Notes: a model not told the origin generated them from the sequence alone. A stretch of DNA of 64,000 bases from Flavobacteriales bacterium (GCA_016716605.1 JADJWA010000001.1:3207001-3271000), one strand, 5' to 3'; positions 8,201 to 16,614 are shown, counted from the stretch's first letter. A program made the numbers and translations.

Positions 8201-10068
8201 CCAACTACATGTGGAGCACCGGTGAGACCAGCGCTTCGATCATAGTGGCAGGCGATGGGAATTACAGTGTGGTGGTGGATCTCAATGGCTGCACCGCCAC
8301 GGACGATGTGAATGTGGACTTCACGGTGCCGCAGGCCTTCGACCTGGGCCCCGATCTGAGCCTTTGCGCCGGCGATCAGGCCACCTTCGATCCCGGGGTT
8401 GCCGGCGCGGCGTACCTGTGGAGCACAGGGAGCAATGCAGCCACGCTAACGGTGAGCGCTTCGGGCAGCTATTGGGTGCAGATCACCCAGGGTGCCTGCA
8501 TCGTCTCTGACACGGTTCTGGTGGCGGTGCTCAATCCTGGCGCGATCGATCTGGGCCCCGATGCGAATGCCTGCGAAGGCGAAAGCATCACCCTCGACGC
8601 CACCTTGCCGAATGCCACCTACCTCTGGAGCACCGGGGCCACCACTGCGAGCATCGTGGCCTCGGCCAGCGGCACATACAGCGTAACGGCCTCAGTGGGC
8701 GCCTGCACGGCCGATGATGAAGTGACCCTCAGCTTCCTGCCCTTGCCGGTCTTCGACATCGGTGCGGATCAATCGATCTGCCCCGACGCTGCGGCCACCT
8801 TCGACGCCACCACCCCCAACGCCAGCTACCTGTGGCAGGATGGCAGCACTGCAGCCACCTACACCACCAGCAACGCCGGCGCGGTGAGCGTCACCGTGAC
8901 CGTTGCGGGATGCTCCAGTTCAGACGTGGCCAACGTGATCCAATTACCCGCGCCTATCGCCGATCTCGGGAATGACACCACCTTGTGCGCAGGAGCGTCC
9001 ATCGACCTTTCTGCCGCCCAGCCCGGTGCCACCTATGCATGGAGCACCGGCTCCACCGCTTCAGCCATCACGGTGAATGCAGCGGGCGACTACTCCGTGT
9101 TGGTTGACCTCAACGGCTGCACCGCATCCGATGCGATCAGCATCGCGGTATTCGATCCCCTAGGCCTCGACCTGGGCCCCGACCTCCAGATCTGTCCCAC
9201 TGAAAGCGCAGTGCTCACCGCGAATCTCCTGGGCACCTATGCTTGGAGCAATGGAGCATCCACCGCGAGCATTGAAGTGAATGCGGCAGGCACGTATTGG
9301 GTGAACGTCACGGAAGCCGCATGCACCACTTCTGATACCGTTACCGTCGCCGTTGTTCCGTTGATCGTGCCCGAGTTGGGCGGGCCGTACACCTTGTGCG
9401 AAGGCGATAGCCTCCTGCTCTATGTGCAACCCGGTGGTGCGAGCGTGTCCTGGAGCACCGGCGCCAGCGCGGACACCATCGCGGCAGCAAACAGCGGCAC
9501 CTATGCCGTCACGCTCAGCCTCCTAGGCTGCACCGCCACCGATGCCGCGCAGGTAACGGTGACCGACTTCATCGATTCGCTCTCGCTGGGCACCGACAGC
9601 TCCTATTGCCCCGATGCACCGCTGGTGCTGTCAACCGGCCTCGCGGGCGCGCAGCACCTCTGGAGCACCGGCAGCACGCAGGAATGGATCAGCGTATCGG
9701 CGCCGGGCACCTATTCCGTGGCGGTCACCGGCGAATGCATCGATGCCACGGCGAGCCTGCGCGTGGAAGAGGGCATCTGCGGCCCGATCGTGTACGTGCC
9801 CAATACGGTGACACCGAACGATGATGGCAAGAACGATTCGTTCCGCGTCTCCTACTTCGGGCCGCTGCGCGACTTCACGCTCGAGATCTTCGATCGCTGG
9901 GGCGAGCGCATCGCGGTGCTCGACCATCCGGACAAAGCATGGGACTGCACCGCCGGCGGACAGATCGTGCCCGATGGCGTGTACATCTGGAAGATCCGCT
10001 ACCGCGCACGTGCAGAGGATGGCGCGAAGGCCGAGGAGCTGATGGGCCACGTGAACGTGCTGCGCTGA
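5287..10068 (+). CDS. Giant Ig-like repeat surface protein with gliding-motility/T9SS C-terminal domain
   Basis: 1593 residues. Signal peptide 1-21. A first Ig-like unit (~26-80) is followed by a jelly-roll, carbohydrate-binding-like insert (~85-245: 'NPNFSSGNTGF' opening, conserved Trp and Tyr, ending 'FGFDDVSIS'). Then come 18 consecutive ~69-residue units (~253-1495) of the form DLGPD-x3-C-x-G...LDA..PGASYLWSTG...ITV...GTYSV.VT..GC. Each carries a Cys pair and the SYLWSTG strand. Residues ~1499-1593 are the gliding-motility-associated (CHU_C/type B) sorting domain ('VPNTVTPNDDGKNDSF', 'FDRWGE', 'DGVYIWKI'). The protein is therefore predicted to cross the outer membrane by T9SS and be attached to the surface as a stalk-like adhesin. 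The start at ATG 5287 is fixed by the signal peptide. Stop codons of this gene and the convergent WG gene are 2 nt apart. Confidence 0.9.
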   Translation: MFSRITIALALIASACPLLAQPPACAIVLGPDETICQGETVQLNGPPGFPNYSWSNGDATQNTTMSTAGVYTCTVSYPTGNLAVNPNFSSGNTGFTSMFNYAMPLTTDGNYWIGWNANLLHNQWQGTGTGQFLMVNAGWMHPGWRFWCQTHPVCPGQTYTISFRAMSLANQGAPLLAVFVNNQWTGDDLQLPSQQGVWQQFSTTWTAPAGVTNADFCVQVSSGHGIGNDFGFDDVSISATVTLSDDIEVFVTPLPAFDLGPDATLCDGETLLLDATVPGGSYLWQDGSTDPTYTVSSAGNYSVNVTANNCSASDAITVGYNPLPVFNLGPDLQLCTGDVTVVDATTPGASYSWMDGSSGPTHGVNADGIYGVTVTVNGCSAYDEVVVDYNPYPVFDLGPDQQICAGQQVLLDATVPGATYLWSDGSTDATLIATATGNYAVTVTLGNCAATDNMDLVVVPLPVVDLGPDQTVCPGTTITLDASSPGASYAWSNGAITPAIDVDAPGTYSVQVTVNGCSASDAMELFNYALPAFSLGPDQTICAGDNATFSANVAGASYLWSTGVALNSITTGTAGTYWLDVTTNGCTVRDTVVLAVTPLPAVDLGADFSLCPGISATLDATVPGGSYAWSTGAVTPSISVGPGSYDVTVTANGCSAGDAITIGAFPAALVDLGPDLTLCPGDAVLLNVAQAGASYLWHDGSTLSSYNAQSTGPVSVQLTDANGCVASDAITVTVQAPTPVDLGPDATICTGDQLLLDATTAGATAYLWNTGEATPTITVATTGNYSVTVTQGSCAVSDAIQVTVLPLPVIDLGPDQTLCSGDAIALDASLAGASYLWSTGATTSAITVAQGGAYSVTLTAINGCTFTDQITIVEATPDALDLGPDLVLCDGETALLTAALPGATYLWSTGSSSATITAGATGTYWVQATQGLCTVSDTVSIVVQPMPQVQLPPDQQLCAGDQLVLDATWPGANYMWSTGETSASIIVAGDGNYSVVVDLNGCTATDDVNVDFTVPQAFDLGPDLSLCAGDQATFDPGVAGAAYLWSTGSNAATLTVSASGSYWVQITQGACIVSDTVLVAVLNPGAIDLGPDANACEGESITLDATLPNATYLWSTGATTASIVASASGTYSVTASVGACTADDEVTLSFLPLPVFDIGADQSICPDAAATFDATTPNASYLWQDGSTAATYTTSNAGAVSVTVTVAGCSSSDVANVIQLPAPIADLGNDTTLCAGASIDLSAAQPGATYAWSTGSTASAITVNAAGDYSVLVDLNGCTASDAISIAVFDPLGLDLGPDLQICPTESAVLTANLLGTYAWSNGASTASIEVNAAGTYWVNVTEAACTTSDTVTVAVVPLIVPELGGPYTLCEGDSLLLYVQPGGASVSWSTGASADTIAAANSGTYAVTLSLLGCTATDAAQVTVTDFIDSLSLGTDSSYCPDAPLVLSTGLAGAQHLWSTGSTQEWISVSAPGTYSVAVTGECIDATASLRVEEGICGPIVYVPNTVTPNDDGKNDSFRVSYFGPLRDFTLEIFDRWGERIAVLDHPDKAWDCTAGGQIVPDGVYIWKIRYRARAEDGAKAEELMGHVNVLR
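6043..9771 (+). repeat. 18 tandem ~207-bp coding repeats
   Basis: The 3729-bp stretch equals 18 units of ~207 bp, each encoding one Ig-like domain. Units have clearly diverged, but short blocks recur (the SYLWSTG codons 'tacctctggagcacc' appear in many). The array is a likely site of recombination and of short-read misassembly. Confidence 0.85.
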
Positions 10069-10070
10069 GG

Positions 10071-12224
10071 TCAGCGCAACTCCAGCCCGTCTTCCTTCCA
10101 GATCATGCGGCCATCGCTGAGCCTCACATAACCGATCCGGCTGTTTCGCTCAACCCTGGCGACACCGGGACCCATGAGTTTCACCGCATCGAAAGCAAGG
10201 GTGATGAGCGCCCTGCCCTGCACGTCGATGAGGCCCGTGCCGCCTGGGCCCGTTGCGATCCAGAGTCCATGGCCCGCCGGCTGCAGGGCTTGATAGCTCG
10301 GGGCCACGCATTCCTTTCCGGTACTGTCGATCAGCCCGAAGAGCTCGCCTTGGCGGATCCGCGCGTAGCCACCATTCATCTCGAAGGCTTGATCGTAGCG
10401 GTTCTCGAACAGCACGTTGCCCTTGCGGTCCGCATAGCCCCACTTGCCCTTCTTGCGCACCGGGATCAGCGCGCCGGTGGCCGCACCGATATCAGCATAG
10501 GCGCAGGGAAGCACCTTCACGTTGCGGGCATCGATCATGCAGCGCTTGCCACCGGACTGCACTTCGGCCAGTCCCCCATTGAAATCGCCCCAGTTGGCTG
10601 CGTCGTCCGTAGCCTCGTATTCTAGCGGGATCGACAGCCTGCCCGTTTGGTCCACGTAGCCGCATCGCTTGCCTTCGATGGCCAGGGCCAGCCCATCGCG
10701 GAATGGGCCGATATGATCGTACTGCAAGGGAATGAGCAGATCACCGAAGGGGCTCACCAGTCCGAAGCGGCCATCCTTGCGCACGCGGCTCACCGGGCCC
10801 TCGAAGCCTTCGACCCAATCATGCTCGGCAGGCAGCACCACGTTGCCCTTCTCATCGATCACCCCGAAACCGCCATCCTGCTCCACCACCGCGAGGCCGT
10901 TGCGGAAGGTGCCCGCAGATAGGAAGCTGAACGGGATCGCTGTTTCGCCTCGAGGATTGATGTACCCGTAAAGGCCATCGCGCTGCGCGTAGGCCAGGCC
11001 TTGGCTGAACTCGCCCACATCCTCGAAGTCCATGGGCACGACAAGGTCGCCATTGCGGTCGACCGCGCCGACACGGCCGTTGCGCTCAACCGTGCTGGTG
11101 CCTTCCACGGCGTCCGACAATTCGTCGTACTCGATGGGCACCAACACGCGTCCGCTGCGGTTGATCGAGCCGGTGCGGCCGTTGCGGCCCACCAAGGCTT
11201 GTGCGCCCACGAAGGGCTCCGCCCACTCGAACGTGGCCTTGATGCGCTCGTTCCCTTCCTCATCGATGTAGCCCCAGAGGCTGTCGCGGCGGAAGGGCAG
11301 CAGGAAGAGGCTCGCGGTCTGGTAATCGAGCACGAGTTCCTCCACGAAGGGATAATCGGGGAATTCCTGCAGGAAGCGCGTGATCGCGTCGGTGCTCAAG
11401 GACCGTGTGCGCAGCTCATAGATGGCGCGCCAAGCGTCGTTCACCATTCGGTTGCGCGGATTCCCGCGGATGAAGGCGGCGTACTCCTCGGCCGTGCGGT
11501 TCGGGGTGCTCAGGCGGAAGACCTCCTCCTCGGCCTGCCTCGCCCACGGATTCTCCGGATGGTCGCGGATGAAGGCCTGGAAAGAAGCCAGCGTGCCATC
11601 GGCTGTGCTCTCCCGATAGGTGGCCTCGCTGCAGCGCGTGCGCGCCTCATGCACTTCACGCGACTTCGGGTACTTGTTCAGGAACTCGCGGTAGGCCGCC
11701 GCCGTGTTCACCGCACGCGCCTGTTGGAAGGCCAGGTGGTCGCGCACGGAGGTGGCTTCACCGATGAAGGGGCTCTGCGTATAGGCGTTGATGTAGCGGT
11801 CGTAGGCGGCGATGCTGTGCGCGCTCTTGGCCCGCTCCCATCCGAGCCGGAAGGCATGCGCCTTCTGCTGCTCAATGGCCTCGTGGCTCACGCCCAGGTT
11901 GCCGATGCGCACGCGCTCCTTGTCCGGCGCCATGGTGAATGCGGCATCGGAGCGAAGGATGTACGCATAGCACGAATCCTCATCGTGGAAGGGGTTGTTG
12001 CCGCGGCCGGCGATCACGCTGAGGCCGTACCACGCCGCTGCCGGGTGCCTTCGCGCCTGTTGCAGGAGGAGTTTGCGCGCCTTGAAGTAATCATGGATCT
12101 CCAAGGCCTCGAAGCCCTGCCGCAGGCGGTCGCCGATGGGCCACGGCGCCGGAACGGAGAACAGCTGCGGCGCTGCGAGCGTTGATGCCAGCAGGAGCGC
12201 GGCCCGGCATGATGGGAGGAGCAT
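10071..12224 (-). CDS. Exported WG-repeat protein with TPR-like N-terminal half
   Basis: 717 residues. Signal peptide 1-24. Residues ~25-300 are helical pairs with Ala/Tyr/Arg spacing of the tetratricopeptide type ('AAAYREFLNKYPKSREVHEA', 'FQAFIRDHPENPWARQAEEE'). Residues ~305-715 hold twelve ~34-residue WG (PF14903-type) repeats, e.g. 'WGYIDEEGNERI', 'YGYINPRGETAIPF', 'WGYADRKGNVLF', which form beta hairpins or a solenoid. WG proteins are common in Bacteroidota; their ligands are mostly unknown. ATG 12224 was chosen because TAGCTTTG lies 6 nt before it and a signal peptide starts there; a longer upstream reading frame runs into the divergent gene. Confidence 0.8.
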   Translation of the reverse strand: MLLPSCRAALLLASTLAAPQLFSVPAPWPIGDRLRQGFEALEIHDYFKARKLLLQQARRHPAAAWYGLSVIAGRGNNPFHDEDSCYAYILRSDAAFTMAPDKERVRIGNLGVSHEAIEQQKAHAFRLGWERAKSAHSIAAYDRYINAYTQSPFIGEATSVRDHLAFQQARAVNTAAAYREFLNKYPKSREVHEARTRCSEATYRESTADGTLASFQAFIRDHPENPWARQAEEEVFRLSTPNRTAEEYAAFIRGNPRNRMVNDAWRAIYELRTRSLSTDAITRFLQEFPDYPFVEELVLDYQTASLFLLPFRRDSLWGYIDEEGNERIKATFEWAEPFVGAQALVGRNGRTGSINRSGRVLVPIEYDELSDAVEGTSTVERNGRVGAVDRNGDLVVPMDFEDVGEFSQGLAYAQRDGLYGYINPRGETAIPFSFLSAGTFRNGLAVVEQDGGFGVIDEKGNVVLPAEHDWVEGFEGPVSRVRKDGRFGLVSPFGDLLIPLQYDHIGPFRDGLALAIEGKRCGYVDQTGRLSIPLEYEATDDAANWGDFNGGLAEVQSGGKRCMIDARNVKVLPCAYADIGAATGALIPVRKKGKWGYADRKGNVLFENRYDQAFEMNGGYARIRQGELFGLIDSTGKECVAPSYQALQPAGHGLWIATGPGGTGLIDVQGRALITLAFDAVKLMGPGVARVERNSRIGYVRLSDGRMIWKEDGLELR

Positions 12225-12230
12225 CGGCTG

Positions 12231-12238
12231 CAAAGCTA
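12231..12238 (-). promoter_or_regulatory. Promoter -7 box TAGCTTTG for the WG protein
   Basis: Perfect TAnnTTTG match 6 nt before the ATG at 12224 on the reverse strand. It shares a 73-nt intergenic space with the divergent exporter gene. Confidence 0.6.
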
Positions 12239-12243
12239 CCCTT

Positions 12244-12272
12244 GCCCTGCGGCGCCCTTCGCCACCTTTGCC
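12244..12272 (+). promoter_or_regulatory. Promoter of the RND/MMPL exporter
   Basis: TTG at 12244-12246, an 18-nt spacer, and CACCTTTG at 12265-12272. The ATG at 12298 is 25 nt downstream. Confidence 0.45.
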
Positions 12273-12297
12273 CGCCACGATCGACCGCCCTTTGTTG

Positions 12298-14577
12298 ATG
12301 GAAGCCCGACTGCGCCGCATCGAGCGCTGGATCACCCCGCGCAACGCGAGGTTGGCGCTGGGCGTGCTGCTGTTGCTCACCACCGCCTTCGGAGCAGCGC
12401 TGCGCGAAGCCCGCCTCGATCACGATTTCGAGCGCTTCTTCCCTACCAACGACCCGGAGCTCGACCGCTACCTGGCCTTCCGGGAGCGCTTCGGCGGCGA
12501 CGATGATTTCCTGCTCATCGGCGCGGCGCACGAGCCCTCGGTATTCGACAGCGCCTTCCTCGCGCGCTTCGATGCACTGGCCGGCGATCTGATCGCGCTT
12601 CCGCACGTTCGATCGGTGAATACGCTCACCCGGGCGCAGGAACCGCGGCTCACCCCTGTGGGCGCCTTCCTTGTCCCTTGGCTGCGCTGGGAAGCCGACA
12701 GCCTGCTCCGAGCGGACAGCATCCGCGTGTGGAGCGATGCGCTGATGCGCGAGGCGCACATCGCCGCGGATGGCAAGGCGATGCTCATGGTTCTGCGCGC
12801 GGCGCCGGGCCTTAGCAAGGACCGCAGCGATTCGCTCTTCCTCGCCGTGCAGGCCGCAGTGGACCGCAGCGGCCTGTCCGAGGTGCGCATGGGCGGGCGC
12901 ATCCACGGTCAGTACTGGTACATCCAGAAGATGCAGCGCGAACTGGTGCTCTTCTTCAGCATCTCGGTGGCCTTGCTCAGCGTGTTCCTCGCCATCGGTT
13001 TCCGAACCTGGTGGGGCGTAGCGGTGCCGCTGGTGGTGGTGGGGCTCTCCGTGCTGTGGCAAGTGGGCCTCATGACCCTGATGGGCAAGCCGCTCACGGT
13101 GCTCACCATGCTGCTGCCGACGATCCTGTTCGTGGTAGGCATGAGCGACGTGGTGCACATCCTCCAGCGCTATATCGATGCCTTGCGCAGCGGCCACAGC
13201 AAAGCGCGAGCGCTAGCGATCACCTACTACGAAGTGGGCCTGGCCACCTTCCTCACATCGCTCACCACCGCCATCGGCTTCGCAACCCTGATGAGCAGCG
13301 GCATCCAGCCGATCCGGGAGTTCGGCGTGTTCACGGGAATCGGCGTTTTCGTGGCCTTCACCTTGGCCTTCACCCTGCTGCCCGCGCTGCTGCTCTCGCT
13401 GCCCACTCCGGTGCAGGCCGCAGCGAGCGCTGAAGCGAGCACATGGTTCTGGCCCCTGCACCGCCTGTTCCGCCAGGTGGTGCGCCGCCGCCGGCTGGTG
13501 ATCGTTGGCTCTGCCCTGCTGATGCTGGGCTGCCTCCCGCTCGCCAGCATGCTGAAGGTGGACAATCATCTGCTCGAGGATTGGCCCGATGACGACCCGC
13601 AGAAACAGGACTACTTCTGGTTCGAGCAGCATTTCGGCGGTGTGCGCCCCTTCGAGATGGAGGTGATCGCGCCGGGTGGTGATGCCTGGAGCCTGGCGGA
13701 CCTGCGCGACATGGATCACGTGGAGAACTACCTGAGGAATGCCTACGGTGTGGGTTCGGTGATGTCGCCATCCGTGGTGATCAAGGCCATGAACAAGGCT
13801 GCCAATGGCGGCGATGCCAGCTATTTCAAGCTGCCGGACAATGAGGCCGAGGCTCGACGGCTGGTGCGCATGGCCCGCTTGGCGCTCGGACCGCAAGCGC
13901 TCTCCTCCCTGGTGGATAGCACCGGCGCCTTCGCACGGGTCGCCGGGCGTTTGCCCGACGAAGGCGGCCACGTGTTCAAGCAGCGGAACGCCGCGCTGGA
14001 TACGTTCCTCATTGAGCAGGGCCTCTCCGACCGGATGGCGCAAACGGGCATGGCCTTCCTGATCGACCGCAACAACGAGAAGCTCAGCAGCCAGCTGATC
14101 GCAGGCTTGAGCCTGGCCTTCTTGCTGATCGCGGCGATCATGGCCTGGGTATTCCGCGATGCGCGGATGACCCTGGTGGCATTGCTGCCGAATGTGCTGC
14201 CCTTGCTCATGGTGGCGGCTCTGATGGGCGCAGCAGGCATCGCGGTCAAGGTGAGCACGGCGATCATCTTCACCATCGCTTTCGGCATCGCCGTGGATGA
14301 CACGATCCACGTGCTGGGAAAGCTGCGCATTGAATTGCTCAAGGGCCGCAGCGTGCCGTTGGCCTTGAAGCGCTCGGTGCTCTCCTCGGGCAAGGCCGTG
14401 CTCATCACCAGCATCATGCTCTGCTCTGGCTTCGTGTCCCTGGTGTTCAGCAGCTTCGCCAGCGTGCACTACATGGGGCTCCTGGTGAGTTGCACGCTGG
14501 CCTTCGCGCTAGCGGCCGATCTGCTGCTGTTGCCGCCGTTGGTGCTTTGGCTGATCCGGCGCCGACCGGGTGCTTGA
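12298..14577 (+). CDS. RND/MMPL-family exporter (HAE3-like permease)
   Basis: 759 residues in two homologous halves, each with one N-terminal helix, a large periplasmic loop and about five clustered helices. The first helix follows 'RLRRIERW'; the signature 'GMSDVVHILQRY' lies after the first helix cluster and 'GIAVDDTIHVLGK' at the matching place in the second half. These are the acidic, proton-relay-containing motifs of MMPL/HAE3 transporters, also related to sterol-sensing domains. Substrates in this family include lipids, hopanoids and other hydrophobic compounds; none can be fixed here. No membrane-fusion protein or outer-membrane channel gene lies alongside, as is usual for HAE3 members. 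Confidence 0.85.
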   Translation: MEARLRRIERWITPRNARLALGVLLLLTTAFGAALREARLDHDFERFFPTNDPELDRYLAFRERFGGDDDFLLIGAAHEPSVFDSAFLARFDALAGDLIALPHVRSVNTLTRAQEPRLTPVGAFLVPWLRWEADSLLRADSIRVWSDALMREAHIAADGKAMLMVLRAAPGLSKDRSDSLFLAVQAAVDRSGLSEVRMGGRIHGQYWYIQKMQRELVLFFSISVALLSVFLAIGFRTWWGVAVPLVVVGLSVLWQVGLMTLMGKPLTVLTMLLPTILFVVGMSDVVHILQRYIDALRSGHSKARALAITYYEVGLATFLTSLTTAIGFATLMSSGIQPIREFGVFTGIGVFVAFTLAFTLLPALLLSLPTPVQAAASAEASTWFWPLHRLFRQVVRRRRLVIVGSALLMLGCLPLASMLKVDNHLLEDWPDDDPQKQDYFWFEQHFGGVRPFEMEVIAPGGDAWSLADLRDMDHVENYLRNAYGVGSVMSPSVVIKAMNKAANGGDASYFKLPDNEAEARRLVRMARLALGPQALSSLVDSTGAFARVAGRLPDEGGHVFKQRNAALDTFLIEQGLSDRMAQTGMAFLIDRNNEKLSSQLIAGLSLAFLLIAAIMAWVFRDARMTLVALLPNVLPLLMVAALMGAAGIAVKVSTAIIFTIAFGIAVDDTIHVLGKLRIELLKGRSVPLALKRSVLSSGKAVLITSIMLCSGFVSLVFSSFASVHYMGLLVSCTLAFALAADLLLLPPLVLWLIRRRPGA

Positions 14578-14629
14578 TGCGCGAAAGGCGCTCTTCAGAA
14601 CGGCTTTCGCTTGGCTGGGTGATGGGCGC

Positions 14630-15349
14630 TCACAGGCTGTCCCACAGCCCTTTGAAATCGGGCTGATCCATGAAGTGGTCCTTGCCCATCGCGGCGTACT
14701 GCTTGGCGCGATCGCGCTGGCCCTTGCTCACGAGGTAGTCGGCATAGCGGATCAGCGCATTCTTCAATTGCGTCTTCTGGTCGCGGGGCAAAGTGCCGAT
14801 GTCGCCTGCCGCGGCCAGCACCTTGTCGAACTCCTTCACGCTGAGGTCCCCTTCCTTGTTGAGGTTGCTCTTGTACTGGCAAAGGGCCAGCATCAGCCAA
14901 GGGCCGGGGTTCTCCGGATAGTAGCCCACCATGCCGTCGTAGATCTGCTTGGCCTTGCTCACGCCCTTAGGGTCATCGTACAGATTCTCACCGGCGGTGA
15001 AGGACACCGTGTTCAGCTCCGCCCAGTAGTCCTCGTAATTGCTGAAGAACTCCTTGTCCTTGTCCTTCTTGCGGTACTTCTCGGCCCATTTGACGGCATC
15101 GCGCGAGGCCTTGGGGTAATCTGCGTTGTACTTCTCCTGCTTGCTCATCTCGAACAGGCACATGCTCACATAGAGGAAGGGCAGCGCGTCCTTCTTGGTG
15201 TCATCGCCCTGGGTGTAGCCCTCAGCCTTGTAGATGCACTTCTCGTACTTCTCATCGACGAAGAGCACGAGCAGGTCCTCGTACACGTGTTTCTGCGCCT
15301 GGGCGGAAACGGCCAGTGCGAAGGCCGCGAGGGTGAACAGCTTCTTCAT
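14630..15349 (-). CDS. Exported TPR-like protein
   Basis: 239 residues with an 18-residue signal peptide (MKKLFTLAAFALAVSAQA). The mature part is all helical with Lys/Glu/Tyr-rich repeats ('EKYEKCIYKAEGYTQG', 'SKAKQIYDGMVGYYPENP', 'QRDRAKQYAAMGKDH') that look like three to five tetratricopeptide units. Probably periplasmic. It is convergent with the exporter gene, and TACCTTCG is placed 38 nt upstream of the start. Confidence 0.7.
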   Translation of the reverse strand: MKKLFTLAAFALAVSAQAQKHVYEDLLVLFVDEKYEKCIYKAEGYTQGDDTKKDALPFLYVSMCLFEMSKQEKYNADYPKASRDAVKWAEKYRKKDKDKEFFSNYEDYWAELNTVSFTAGENLYDDPKGVSKAKQIYDGMVGYYPENPGPWLMLALCQYKSNLNKEGDLSVKEFDKVLAAAGDIGTLPRDQKTQLKNALIRYADYLVSKGQRDRAKQYAAMGKDHFMDQPDFKGLWDSL

Positions 15350-15387
15350 GGTTCTTTAGAATGCCGGCCGCTTGGCAACCGATGTGC

Positions 15388-15395
15388 CGAAGGTA
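15388..15395 (-). promoter_or_regulatory. Promoter -7 box TACCTTCG
   Basis: TAnnTTCG variant, 38 nt before the ATG at 15349 of the exported TPR-like protein. Confidence 0.4.
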
Positions 15396-15426
15396 GAGCG
15401 ATGGCCGGAATCGCGCTGATTCGCGC

Positions 15427-15434
15427 TTCATTTG
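15427..15434 (+). promoter_or_regulatory. Promoter -7 box TTCATTTG before trmD
   Basis: TnnnTTTG-type element 4 nt before the GTG start of trmD. The spacing matches the leaderless pattern seen through the window and supports GTG as the start. Confidence 0.4.
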
Positions 15435-15438
15435 CCCC

Positions 15439-16137
15439 GTGCGCATCGATATCATCACCGTACTGCCCGATCTGCTCACCAGCTGGTTCGGCGAGAGCAT
15501 CCTGGAGCGCGCGCAGAAGAAGGGCGCCGTGGAGGTGCATCTGCACGACCTACGGCAGTGGACCCTGGACAAGCACCGTCGGGTGGATGACTACCCCTTT
15601 GGCGGCGGTGCGGGCATGGTGATGCAGGTGGAGCCGATCGACCGGGCCATTGCGGCGCTGAAGGCGGAGCGGGCCTACGACGAGGTCATTTACATGAGCC
15701 CCGACGGTCAGTTGCTCGATCAGCCACTGGCGAACGCGCTGAGCACCAAAGGCAACCTGATCGTCCTTTGCGGCCATTACAAAGGCATCGATGAACGGGT
15801 CCGCTTGCATCTCGTCACGCGCGAGGTGAGCATCGGGGACTATGTGCTCACCGGCGGCGAATTGGCGGCGGCGGTGCTTTGCGACGCCGTGATCCGTTTG
15901 CTGCCCGGGGTGATCGGGGACGAGACCTCGGCCCTGAGCGACAGCTTCCAGGACGGCCTGGTGGCTCCGCCTGCCTACACACGTCCGGCCGATTACAAGG
16001 GTTGGAAGGTGCCCGATGTGCTGCTGAGCGGGCACCAGGCCCGAATCGACGAGTGGCGGCATGCCCAGGCGGTAGAGCGCACCCGGGAGCGGCGTCCGGG
16101 CCTGCTCCCACCGGAAGGAGAAGGCATGGCGGGTTAA
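15439..16137 (+). CDS. trmD: tRNA (guanine37-N1)-methyltransferase TrmD
   Basis: 232 residues from a GTG start. It methylates G37 of tRNAs reading CUN, CCN and CGG, using SAM, which prevents +1 frameshifting. The SPOUT trefoil-knot motifs are present: 'IITVLPDLL' at the N-terminus, 'DDYPFGGGAGMVM' (residues ~50-62), 'LCGHYKGIDERV' (~110-121), 'SIGDYVLTGGELAA' (~131-144), 'PPAYTRP' and 'VLLSGHQARIDEWR'. The length is typical. rplS follows 95 nt downstream, the conserved trmD-rplS order of bacteria. Confidence 0.97.
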   Translation: MRIDIITVLPDLLTSWFGESILERAQKKGAVEVHLHDLRQWTLDKHRRVDDYPFGGGAGMVMQVEPIDRAIAALKAERAYDEVIYMSPDGQLLDQPLANALSTKGNLIVLCGHYKGIDERVRLHLVTREVSIGDYVLTGGELAAAVLCDAVIRLLPGVIGDETSALSDSFQDGLVAPPAYTRPADYKGWKVPDVLLSGHQARIDEWRHAQAVERTRERRPGLLPPEGEGMAG

Positions 16138-16161
16138 CGAATCGGAAAGATCCTTACTATT

Positions 16162-16206
16162 GCGGCCCAATTCCGGGACCGTATGCCCCTGCATCGCTTG
16201 GGCCGC
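16162..16206 (+). promoter_or_regulatory. Hairpin in the rplS leader
   Basis: GCGGCCCAA (16162-16170) pairs perfectly with TTGGGCCGC (16198-16206), a 9-bp stem enclosing a 27-nt loop that itself has GGG/CCC pairing. It ends 26 nt before the rplS ATG. Its position is that of an autoregulatory ribosomal-protein leader, but it could also be a processing site within a trmD-rplS transcript. Confidence 0.45.
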
Positions 16207-16232
16207 TGGGCAACCCGCTAACACCCCAGGTC

Positions 16233-16601
16233 ATGGACCGTATCAAGCAACTCGAGAAGGAGCTGGCCCCGCTGAAGGAGATGCCCGCTTTCAAGGCCGG
16301 AGACACCATCACCGTGCATTACAAGATCGTAGAGGGCAACAAGGAGCGCATCCAGCAGTACCAAGGCGTGGTGATCCAGCGCAAGGGCAGCGGCAGCACC
16401 GCCACCTTCACTGTGCGCAAGATCAGCAACAACGTGGGCGTGGAGCGGATCTTCCCGGTGGCCTCCCCCTTCATCGACAAGATCGACGTGAACAAGCGCG
16501 GCGATGTGCGGCGCGCGCGCATCTTCTACCTGCGTGAGCGTCGGGGCAAGAGCGCCCGCATCACCGAGAAGCGCCAGGCCCTCGCCGAACAGAAGAGCTA
16601 G
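16233..16601 (+). CDS. rplS: 50S ribosomal protein L19
   Basis: 122 residues, close to the usual ~115. L19 sits at the 30S-50S interface. Recognisable family stretches are 'FKAGDTITVHYKI', 'QQYQGVVIQRKG', 'FTVRKISNNVGVERIFP' and 'RGDVRRARIFYLR', with the usual basic C-terminus. ATG 16233 fits the L19 N-terminus; a longer in-frame extension overlaps trmD and is not L19-like. A strong hairpin follows 13 nt after the stop. Confidence 0.97.
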   Translation: MDRIKQLEKELAPLKEMPAFKAGDTITVHYKIVEGNKERIQQYQGVVIQRKGSGSTATFTVRKISNNVGVERIFPVASPFIDKIDVNKRGDVRRARIFYLRERRGKSARITEKRQALAEQKS

Positions 16602-16614
16602 GCCGATACGCTTT

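Noticed and set aside
6043..9771. Possible CRISPR or satellite array
   Set aside because: Period of ~207 bp, diverged units and an open frame throughout show a protein-coding repeat; no constant repeats with unique spacers.
13213..14469. 418-codon antisense frame in the exporter gene
   Set aside because: His/Gln/Arg-rich without any hydrophobic core; the sense strand has clear RND motifs.
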